Shown here one piece after another: positions 8,750-14,332 of a stretch of 38,525 nt of DNA (the stretch's first letter is position 1; each line of letters opens with the position of its first letter). The notes under the pieces were generated by a model. The model saw only the letters and a list, made by a program, of their open reading frames with translations. It had not been told where the DNA came from and did not search any database. A program made the translations under genes and the position numbers. Origin of the DNA: a virus; IMG/VR virus record IMGVR_UViG_3300038701_001382, positions 1 through 38,525 of that record. One strand, written 5' to 3'.

Positions 8750-8968
8750 ATGTCGGCGGCAAGTTCAATGTACGGAAAGGCCGCCGTTTTTCTTCTTACC
8801 GTTCTTGTTAGCGTTTTTGGTTGGATGAGTAAAAATATTTATGACTCCACTAGGTTGATGGACAAGAGGCTAACTATTGTTGAGTCAACGCTAATAGACA
8901 GGACTGAAGCGGTTAAACGGCTTGCTGTTCTTGAGCACAGGGTTGATAAACTAGAAAAGGCACCTTAA
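8750..8968 (+). CDS. small membrane protein with C-terminal coiled coil
   Basis: 72 residues: one N-terminal membrane helix (about 10-29, KAAVFLLTVLVSVFGWM) then a heptad-patterned charged coil (LTIVESTLIDRTEAVKRLA, VLEHRVDKLEK). Such TM-plus-coil proteins are often annotated as holin- or haemolysin-like phage proteins, but there is no proof of function. The gene resembles in layout 23681-23995, which likewise follows a fiber gene and precedes a bidirectional terminator. Its stop codon lies in the loop of the terminator at 8955-8980. Confidence 0.6.
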   Translation: MSAASSMYGKAAVFLLTVLVSVFGWMSKNIYDSTRLMDKRLTIVESTLIDRTEAVKRLAVLEHRVDKLEKAP

Positions 8969-8983
8969 CTGGTGCCTTTTTTT
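8955..8983. terminator. bidirectional intrinsic terminator between convergent operons
   Basis: Ten-bp stem AAAAGGCACC (8955-8964) / GGTGCCTTTT (8971-8980), 6-nt loop, with T tracts on both strands. It ends the + head/fiber transcript and the leftward accessory island. The + gene's TAA (8966-8968) sits in the loop, and the - gene's stop (8982-8984) touches the T tract. Confidence 0.9.
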
Positions 8984-9161
8984 ACATTGCTAACTTACCC
9001 TTCTCTATGGCGCGTATTATCTTGTCTCTCCATCGTTTCCAGTTGTGTTTATCTCCGTCAGCGGTCATTAACACAGAAGCCTCATCAATGCTTCTAGTCT
9101 GGTCTAGAAGGCTTTGTGCTAGCTCTAAGCTAAACGCCGACATACCTAGTGTATTACTCAT
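8982..9161 (-). CDS. small hypothetical protein, last gene of the antisense island
   Basis: 59-residue protein beginning MSNTLGMSAFSLELAQSL. It is mostly helical, with a basic Trp-containing segment (HNWKRWRDKIIRAIEKGK) at about 39-56. Its ATG overlaps the stop of the 9158-9448 gene (ATGA), which argues for a real, translationally coupled gene although it is short. The stop lies at the edge of the bidirectional terminator. Function is not recognised. Confidence 0.62.
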   Translation of the reverse strand: MSNTLGMSAFSLELAQSLLDQTRSIDEASVLMTADGDKHNWKRWRDKIIRAIEKGKLAM

Positions 9162-9448
9162 TTTGATTGCTCTAGTAGTTTTTTGGCTTCACGTATTACT
9201 ATGTAGTCATATTCATTACTAAATTCACCATCAAATTGACTCACCAGTTCTCTCATGCAACACTCCAACTCAGCAATGTGTTGTACGTGTTGGTCGTGTG
9301 TCGTAATGCATTTGAATATTGCATCACGCTCGTACTCACCAGATGCCTTGCAGATATCATCCCCATATCCATCAATAATATTGCACCTACCTGACTTCTT
9401 AGGATTTGCAAACATTGCCTTATCACTCATCTTAATTTCTTTGCTCAT
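9158..9448 (-). CDS. hypothetical protein of the antisense island
   Basis: 96 residues, acidic, with five cysteines (one in GRCNII, one near DICKA, one in FKCITTH, two in ELECCMRE) and a helical C-terminus (YDYIVIREAKKLLEQSK). The spread of Cys and His suggests possible metal binding, but no known motif is complete. An AAAGAGAG Shine-Dalgarno precedes the start and lies directly after the 30-nt hairpin repeat at 9457-9486. An in-frame ATG six codons later is possible. Neighbours suggest a job linked to the two PP-loop enzymes, but this is not shown. Confidence 0.62.
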   Translation of the reverse strand: MSKEIKMSDKAMFANPKKSGRCNIIDGYGDDICKASGEYERDAIFKCITTHDQHVQHIAELECCMRELVSQFDGEFSNEYDYIVIREAKKLLEQSK

Positions 9449-9456
9449 AATTCAGC

Positions 9457-9486
9457 TCTCTTTGTTATCGCGCCCCGTAGGGCGCG
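9457..9486. repeat. intergenic hairpin repeat, copy 1
   Basis: 30 nt identical to 10363-10392. It holds a 7-bp stem CGCGCCC/GGGCGCG. On the minus (coding) strand the loop is TACG, a UNCG-type very stable tetraloop. No T tract follows on the minus strand. The Shine-Dalgarno of the downstream gene begins within the repeat, so it is more likely an mRNA stability or processing element than a terminator. Confidence 0.85.
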
Positions 9487-9499
9487 GTTGGTTTATTGC

Positions 9500-10354
9500 T
9501 TAACTTCCACAGTATCCGCCATCACACTGTCTAGCAAACTCTCTCCCTTCCTTGGTGTTATCGTCATATGCAATGTCACTTTCCTCGCTCGTTGAATTAC
9601 CATTAAACTGATAAGCCTCTGGAATGTAAGGCGCTTTCCATCCTCTAGGTCCGCAACCCCATTCAACAACCTGGCGAATACCGACACCTCCGCCAGCGCG
9701 ATAAGGTCTAAACATAGTTCTAGGTTTTTCGTTTTTCGTAAAACCCATGTCAATCTCTATGGCCTCAATTTCAGCTATTCGCTTTTCATCCCCTGCCATT
9801 TGTGCCATATCAGACTTGTTTGCGCATACACATGGGTAACACTCCATAGAAGAGTGAGTCAGAGGCTCAAACCCAGCTCTAACTATTAATTCGTCGCGCA
9901 TCTCTTTAGTGTGAAGATATAATGGATTCCAGCACTCTCTCCCGTCATGCTTTGGTGATTCATCTTGCCACTGCGGAAGGTCGGAACGATTTTGAGATTC
10001 CTCTCTGCGCCTACCTGTAACGATTGTTAACTCTTTTTCTGGATCTATTCTATTCAAAAGCTCAAGAGTGGGTTTTTCCTTTAGCTCATGGGTGCAAAAC
10101 TGCATTTTACTTGCAGGCATAGGCCATCCTTTTTTGCGCCTAACTAAGCTCTCCATCCCTTCGGATTTTGTAATTAAAAACTGAATGCCATTTTCAAAGC
10201 ACCAATTTGACACTTTCGCTATCCTTGCCGGCCAATCAGATCGTGACCATCCAGTGTCATTGTAAACAACGCCAAAACTATGGCCCTTTTCCTTCATAAA
10301 TTGAATTAGCGCTATTGAGTCATTACCGCCAGAACACGCAACTAAATATTCCAT
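9500..10354 (-). CDS. PP-loop ATPase, PAPS-reductase/DndC-like family
   Basis: 284 residues. The PP-loop SGGNDS at residues 9-14 is the ATP-pyrophosphatase motif of adenine-nucleotide alpha hydrolases (PAPS reductase, DndC, TtcA). Other family landmarks are FCTHELKEKP, VTGRRREESQ and a Cys cluster CYPCVCANKSD, which could hold an Fe-S cluster; two more Cys end the protein (CDGGYCGS). These enzymes adenylate a substrate or move sulfur. The substrate here is unknown. A second, differently built PP-loop enzyme lies just upstream (10426-11262), sharing the order of these motifs. The gene follows the second copy of the hairpin repeat. Confidence 0.8.
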   Translation of the reverse strand: MEYLVACSGGNDSIALIQFMKEKGHSFGVVYNDTGWSRSDWPARIAKVSNWCFENGIQFLITKSEGMESLVRRKKGWPMPASKMQFCTHELKEKPTLELLNRIDPEKELTIVTGRRREESQNRSDLPQWQDESPKHDGRECWNPLYLHTKEMRDELIVRAGFEPLTHSSMECYPCVCANKSDMAQMAGDEKRIAEIEAIEIDMGFTKNEKPRTMFRPYRAGGGVGIRQVVEWGCGPRGWKAPYIPEAYQFNGNSTSEESDIAYDDNTKEGREFARQCDGGYCGS

Positions 10355-10362
10355 ATCTCATA

Positions 10363-10392
10363 TCTCTTTGTTATCGCGCCCCGTAGGGCGCG
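10363..10392. repeat. intergenic hairpin repeat, copy 2
   Basis: Identical 30-nt copy of 9457-9486. The stem CGCGCCC (10375-10381) / GGGCGCG (10386-10392) lies between the two PP-loop genes and just before the Shine-Dalgarno region of the 10354 start. Confidence 0.85.
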
Positions 10393-10425
10393 TTGGTCTA
10401 TATACTGTCAGTTAAGATGGCCTGG

Positions 10426-11262
10426 TTAGCTTGTAGCTTCACAAACAAAAACCTCGCACGACTCAGAGCATGAGCCTGTGTCCGTCATTTTTGCGCCACG
10501 GATTCTAGACTTTATTTCACTACCTGTTGAGCCGTCGAACATTGCCACAACTTGCTCTAGTGACTTTTTACCTCGGTACATTTGTGACCAGTGACCCGTT
10601 TTGTTATCGTGGCGAACTGATCTTCCATATAGCATTGTTAGAAACTCATGATAAAACTCAGGTTCGTCACGCTGAGCTGCTGCGAGCTTAAGGTTTGACT
10701 TTTTAGGGCAGAATACACAGTTACCAAGATGCTCAGGCAAATCTAAATCAAACGGCATTTCATGCCAGAATTCCAAGATATCATCCTTTTCAAAATCGCT
10801 AATTTCAGCTAGGTATCTAATGGCTTTCTTTGGTGTCAATCTCTTTGGCTCGTCAGCTCGAATCCCTAGCCATATCTCGTAATTACCTCGCCCGTACTTT
10901 TCCTGACAGTATTTAGTGAATGGGACCAGCTTCATTCTGTCCGTGCAGAACATACCGCCAATATAAGGAACTCCATATTTAGCGATCATCTCACTGAATG
11001 GTTTTAAATCAGGACCGATGGAATTAATGTCAACGATTGCAAAACCATTACCAGCACCAAGAGGGCTAGAAAAATCGGTACGCAAGCAAGTAAGATTAAG
11101 ACCAAATTCATCATTAACTCTTCTAATAAATTCATACGTTTTAGGATGTTCAGCTCCTGTGTCCATGTAGATAAAATCAACATTGTCACCATGAATCTTT
11201 TTCATTAAGTAACATAAATAAGCACTTGTTCTGCCGCCGCTAAAGCTAACTACTTTTTTCAT
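10426..11262 (-). CDS. PP-loop ATPase, phage PAPS-reductase-like protein
   Basis: 278 residues with PP-loop SGGRTS (about 8-13, in VVSFSGGRTSAYLCYLMK), then FIYMDTGAEHPKT, FCTDRMKLVPFTKYC, GIRADEPKR, and the pair CVFCPKKSN. The tail is Cys-rich (GSCSESCEVFVCE). This matches the phage PAPS-reductase-like family. The C-x2-C pairs suggest an Fe-S cluster or zinc, but canonical sulfate assimilation is unlikely, since no partner enzyme is present. Start: ATG 11262 after GGTGAG is preferred over a GTG two codons earlier. Coupled function with 9500-10354 is inferred from adjacency and shared motif order. Confidence 0.8.
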   Translation of the reverse strand: MKKVVSFSGGRTSAYLCYLMKKIHGDNVDFIYMDTGAEHPKTYEFIRRVNDEFGLNLTCLRTDFSSPLGAGNGFAIVDINSIGPDLKPFSEMIAKYGVPYIGGMFCTDRMKLVPFTKYCQEKYGRGNYEIWLGIRADEPKRLTPKKAIRYLAEISDFEKDDILEFWHEMPFDLDLPEHLGNCVFCPKKSNLKLAAAQRDEPEFYHEFLTMLYGRSVRHDNKTGHWSQMYRGKKSLEQVVAMFDGSTGSEIKSRIRGAKMTDTGSCSESCEVFVCEATS

Positions 11263-11278
11263 ACCCACTCACCATCTA

Positions 11279-12220
11279 CTAGTTTGAATTACTAAAGCGA
11301 CATCCGGCGTCGAATAGCTGACCGTAAACATCAACTGCACCATCTCGCTTTCTTAGGTCTGCGCTAGCCATGCAAACCTCAATAAACGCCTCACGCTCTG
11401 TTAGTTCTGTTAATGCTTTTCGGTAGAGGTCGCCAGATGAAGCAACAAGCAAGCTAGTCAAATTATCAAAGATAGGGCTATAGTCTTGAACGGTAGGGGC
11501 ATTATCAAACACATAGAACTTTACACCTTCGCTATGCATTTTGAATAATTCCCATTCATGTTCAAACTCAACCTTCACATACTTTTCTTTGGTGTGTTTA
11601 GGTTTTGGTTGTTCAGTCGGTGCAGCTACCATCTCGCACAGCGGTTTTACATTACAGAATTCATAGCTATCATTAGTGTCACCCCTCCATGAATCCTCAT
11701 GACGTAGAAATACAACCTCAACACCACCTCGGTCACACAGCCACCATTCACCGTTCTTAGGATTGATTTTCGAATACTCAGCAACCGCCTTAGCCTCTAC
11801 CGCTTCGTTGTCTTGAGCCATTACGTCAAAAGCCTCTTTCTCTTCTGGTGTTTCTGTTTGATCGTATTTACTAAGAATGTAGTTGATGATTTTTTCTTTA
11901 ACTGATTCATCTTCATCAGCAGCATCAGCAGCATAAGCATAAGCAGCATAAACAGCATCAGCAGCATCAGCAGCATCTTTACACTTTTGTCTATTTTCCT
12001 CAGATGGATTTGATGACCAATCTTTAGCAGCTTGGATTACTTTCTTTTGTGCATCGCCGTCACTAGAACACAAATGAATCACAAGCTCAGTACTATAAAC
12101 CGTAAGCTCTACTAGCTCTTTATGTGAGTAGTCTTTAACCCACTTTTTTAAGTTCTGGTAACTAAAGTTTTCTACCGTGATTTCTTTCTTCGCTTCTGCG
12201 TATGTGTTGTATGTGTTCAT
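11279..12220 (-). CDS. hypothetical protein with Ala/Asp/Tyr-rich repeat
   Basis: 313 residues, acidic. Residues about 82-104 are a low-complexity stretch of Ala with Asp and Tyr (DAADAADAVYAAYAYAAD), flanked by charged helices. Similar Ala-Tyr-Asp repeats occur in diverse phage proteins of unknown role. After a linker, residues about 150-200 hold Trp- and Cys-containing strands (NGEWWLCDRGGVEVVFLRH), and the C-terminal part is helical. AAGGAAA precedes the start. It leads into the PP-loop genes with a 16-nt gap, so it is co-transcribed with them. No catalytic motif is recognised. Confidence 0.65.
   Translation of the reverse strand: MNTYNTYAEAKKEITVENFSYQNLKKWVKDYSHKELVELTVYSTELVIHLCSSDGDAQKKVIQAAKDWSSNPSEENRQKCKDAADAADAVYAAYAYAADAADEDESVKEKIINYILSKYDQTETPEEKEAFDVMAQDNEAVEAKAVAEYSKINPKNGEWWLCDRGGVEVVFLRHEDSWRGDTNDSYEFCNVKPLCEMVAAPTEQPKPKHTKEKYVKVEFEHEWELFKMHSEGVKFYVFDNAPTVQDYSPIFDNLTSLLVASSGDLYRKALTELTEREAFIEVCMASADLRKRDGAVDVYGQLFDAGCRFSNSN
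11914..11977. repeat. in-frame GCA/ATC-type microsatellite in the 11279-12220 gene
   Basis: About 64 nt made almost only of GCA, ATC and ATA triplets (units such as AGCAGCATC and AGCATA). All units are multiples of three, so slippage would change the Ala-rich tract length without frameshift. Confidence 0.75.
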
Positions 12221-12268
12221 GTTCTTGTTTTCCTTATTGGCCCCACTATTGCAGGGCGATTATAGTGT

Positions 12269-12646
12269 TTATTGGTTTAGCTTGGCTAATAGCTCTACAA
12301 CTTCTAAACCAGTCCGCTCCGAGCCTTCGTTATATTGGAACGTGCCGCCGTAGTTCACGTTTACCCATTCGCCATCTTCATCTTGCACTTCATAGTCATT
12401 AGCAGGAATGAATTCAGATAGCATGACCTTAAGCTCATCACGCTCTTTAGTTACCTGTTCTAGTTGGGCTGATAAATCCCAAACCCTTTGTAGTGGAAGA
12501 TCGCCCGCAATCGCCAATGCCATTCTTTCGTAGGCGTGTTGTCTGCCTTTATCTAGCAAGCCCCAAACTTCATGACCAAGCGTATCTGCACGATGCATAA
12601 CCACAGCTAAATTCTTGGTGTCGTCTCTGTCTTTCAATTCACTCAT
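12269..12646 (-). CDS. hypothetical protein of the antisense island
   Basis: 125 residues. A helical N-terminal half (AVVMHRADTLGHEVWGLLDK), a coiled segment (LSAQLEQVTKERDELKVMLS) near 64-83, then an acidic aromatic part (NDYEVQDEDGEWVNVNYGG). ATG 12646 is chosen because GGAG lies 8 nt upstream and it overlaps the previous gene's stop by 8 nt; the frame extends seven codons further upstream. Function is not recognised. It belongs to the leftward operon from the 12903-12931 promoter. Confidence 0.62.
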   Translation of the reverse strand: MSELKDRDDTKNLAVVMHRADTLGHEVWGLLDKGRQHAYERMALAIAGDLPLQRVWDLSAQLEQVTKERDELKVMLSEFIPANDYEVQDEDGEWVNVNYGGTFQYNEGSERTGLEVVELLAKLNQ

Positions 12647-12869
12647 TGTTATTCTCCGATAGTTCATTTAAAACATCTTCAAGCTCTTGCTTGTCGAGTG
12701 TGTCTAGCACTATGCCTAGACTGTTATTAAACACAACGTGCTCAATCAACGTACGTTCGTACTTACTAATGGGTAGCCTTGCGATAACCTTTATTGACGC
12801 ATCCAGCTCGTCACGGCTATGCCCTGAGTAGTACGCTAAATTTTCTGTTAGCACTTCTGCCCATTTCAT
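12639..12869 (-). CDS. hypothetical protein, first gene of the antisense island
   Basis: 76 residues, helical and acidic (MKWAEVLTENLAYYSGHS at the N-terminus; LDKQELEDVLNELSENNNE at the end). It is the promoter-proximal gene of the leftward accessory operon: a TTGACG-N17-TATAGT promoter lies 34 nt upstream on the minus strand, with TAACTA-type repeats over its -10 box. Small acidic promoter-proximal phage proteins are often host-interaction factors, but nothing here shows that. Confidence 0.58.
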   Translation of the reverse strand: MKWAEVLTENLAYYSGHSRDELDASIKVIARLPISKYERTLIEHVVFNNSLGIVLDTLDKQELEDVLNELSENNNE

Positions 12870-12878
12870 GATTCTAGT

Positions 12879-12952
12879 TACCTATAACTTAACTCTGAGA
12901 TAACTATATATACATTATTTGCACACGTCAAGAGTTAGCTATAAAATAACTG
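12879..12952. promoter_or_regulatory. overlapping divergent promoters with TAACTA-type operator repeats
   Basis: Leftward promoter: TTGACG (complement of 12926-12931), 17-nt spacer, TATAGT (complement of 12903-12908). Rightward promoter: TTGCAC 12919-12924, 17-nt spacer, TAAAAT 12942-12947. The -35 boxes sit side by side. Repeats at 11-bp spacing lie on each -10 region: TACCTA 12879, TAACTC 12890, TAACTA 12901; and TAGCTA 12936, TAACTG 12947. One bound protein at each set would block the polymerase. Confidence 0.75.
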
Positions 12953-12981
12953 TGTTACGTAACTAAATGAGGAATTACATA

Positions 12982-13704
12982 ATGGCTGACGCAATTTTAG
13001 TAGCCGGAACCCGTACTTATTTCAAGATCGCAGGCTCCCCCGGTGACTACCTAGAAGTTGAAGGGATTCGCTCTCTTGGCGCTATCGGTGCTACTGGTTC
13101 ATACGTGGACCAAACAACATTAAAAGACACCACACGTCGATACGTTGGCGGCCTAAAGGATACGCAAGAGTCCACAATGAGACTTGCTGTTTATCCGGGC
13201 GATGCAAATCAGGACACGCTCATCCAAGCTGCGCAGAACACCAAAAACGCATCAATGAAAATTGTCATGCCGCCTGACTCAAATGGTAAACAATTCGTAG
13301 CCGTGTTTGACGTTGCCCTTTCTGGATATCAACTTCCTGAAATGTCTGACGGTAACACGATTATTGAATACGAAATCAGCTACCGGCTATCCGGCGAACC
13401 TGCATTTTCATTTTCAGATCAGGGTAAGGTGTACTCAATCTCAGCACTCAGCGTTACCAGTGGCGGCGCATTCACTTTGTCAGATGGTGATTACCAGCTT
13501 GAACAAGGTAAAGACTTTATCACTTCCGGTGATGGCGTTGGCGCTATGGTGACAGTGACTATAGCTAGCAACACAATTTCAGCCGTTAAGTCTGTCGATC
13601 ATGGCGGTCTAGGTTACGAACAAAACGATACGCTTACAGTGTCTAAAGTCGGCGGCGTGGTGGCTGGGACAAACGGCACGCTAACAGTAACATCAGTTTC
13701 TTAA
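12982..13704 (+). CDS. major tail tube protein
   Basis: 240 residues. Subunit of the tail tube, stacked around the tape measure. The N-terminal two thirds (MADAILVAGTRTYFKIAG, then TTLKDTTRRYVGGLKDTQES, and the YEISYRLSGEPAFSF end) are typical of siphophage tube proteins. Residues about 150-240 form an extra beta-rich domain (SALSVTSGGAFTL and HGGLGYEQNDTLTV) of the sort often displayed on the tail surface. ATG 12982 is chosen over 12967 for its GAGG Shine-Dalgarno at 12969-12972. It has its own promoter after the antisense island, followed directly by the chaperone genes. Confidence 0.88.
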   Translation: MADAILVAGTRTYFKIAGSPGDYLEVEGIRSLGAIGATGSYVDQTTLKDTTRRYVGGLKDTQESTMRLAVYPGDANQDTLIQAAQNTKNASMKIVMPPDSNGKQFVAVFDVALSGYQLPEMSDGNTIIEYEISYRLSGEPAFSFSDQGKVYSISALSVTSGGAFTLSDGDYQLEQGKDFITSGDGVGAMVTVTIASNTISAVKSVDHGGLGYEQNDTLTVSKVGGVVAGTNGTLTVTSVS

Positions 13705-13710
13705 CTTGCT

Positions 13711-13724
13711 GGGCCGTAAGGCCC
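13711..13724 (+). other. short hairpin between tail tube and chaperone genes
   Basis: GGGCC/GGCCC stem with a GTAA (GNRA-type) loop. No T tract follows, so it is not a classical terminator. It may mark a processing point or tune expression after the abundant tube gene. Confidence 0.5.
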
Positions 13725-13743
13725 ACTTCCCCACGAGGTTAAA

Positions 13744-14085
13744 ATGGCAGTACTTAAATCACTCTCATGCATCGAATCAAAGCTAAAACAGGAAGTTGTT
13801 GAAGTCCCAGAACTGGGCGAGGATGCGCAAATAATTGTTCGTGAGCTTAACGCTAGGCGCATGAGTGGATACCGTGATGGTCTGAATGAGTTCCCAGACT
13901 TTCCGGCGGAGCATCTTATCGTAGCGTGTTGCGTTGATGATGAAGGCAAACAGATCGCCTCTCACAGTGATGTTTTAACGCTTTCTGAAATGCTTCCTGT
14001 TGAGGTTTCTAACCGCTTATTCACGGCGTGTCGCAATGTAAACGCTGTGATCTTTGAATCAATTGAATCAAAAAAAAAGCCCTAG
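13744..14085 (+). CDS. tail assembly chaperone, short form (lambda gpG-like)
   Basis: 113-residue protein located between tube and tape measure, the usual place of the gpG-like chaperone that coats the tape measure during tail assembly. The gene ends in a run of nine A followed by GCCC and TAG, with an A AAA AAG heptamer exactly in frame, so a fraction of ribosomes slip -1 to make the longer form. The charged beta/alpha body (ELNARRMSGYRDGLNEFP, LSEMLPVEVSNRLFTACRN) fits this chaperone class. Its first seven residues (MAVLKSL) are the same as those of the tape measure protein. Confidence 0.85.
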   Translation: MAVLKSLSCIESKLKQEVVEVPELGEDAQIIVRELNARRMSGYRDGLNEFPDFPAEHLIVACCVDDEGKQIASHSDVLTLSEMLPVEVSNRLFTACRNVNAVIFESIESKKKP

Positions 14086-14330
14086 AGGACAACCCGTACG
14101 AACAGTTAATCGGTAGGGTAGCTGAAACAATCGGCTACCCTTTTTTCATGGTAGAAGAGTTTCCGGTTAGCGAGCTTGATAGGTGGGCTGTCCGATTCGC
14201 AATGCAGAATGAATTGGCGTCAGGTGGAAAGAAAACGCCGAGCAAGCAAAGCTCTGTTACACCTGATACAATATCAGTAGAAAATTCGCAGGCTCTTTTA
14301 ATGGAGCTTTTCAGAGGAAATAAGGGTTAA
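13744..14330 (+). CDS. tail assembly chaperone, -1 frameshift fusion (gpGT-like)
   Basis: Made by -1 slippage at 14073-14079. After the shift, reading continues in the -1 frame from GCC at 14079 to the TAA at 14330, adding about 83 residues (ALEDNPYEQLIGRVAETIG, later PVSELDRWAVRFAMQNELAS). The T part has no credible independent start near the junction, the frames overlap correctly, and the stop lies 2 nt before the tape measure ATG. This is the lambda G/GT arrangement: the short form predominates and the fusion links chaperone to tape measure and tube. Confidence 0.88.
14073..14079 (+). promoter_or_regulatory. programmed -1 ribosomal frameshift site
   Basis: Heptamer A AAA AAG in the zero frame (codons 14074-14076 and 14077-14079), within a run of nine A. 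A downstream pairing CCCTA 14080-14084 with TAGGG 14114-14118 could act as the stimulating structure. Confidence 0.88.
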
Positions 14331-14332
14331 CT

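Noticed and set aside
9007-9222. Rightward open frame antisense to the island's last genes
   Set aside because: No ribosome binding site, opposite to two minus-strand genes coupled by ATGA overlap, and directly after a terminator.
13711-13724. GGGCC/GGCCC hairpin as terminator between tube and chaperone
   Set aside because: No T tract follows and the chaperone gene must be expressed with the tail genes; kept only as a hairpin.
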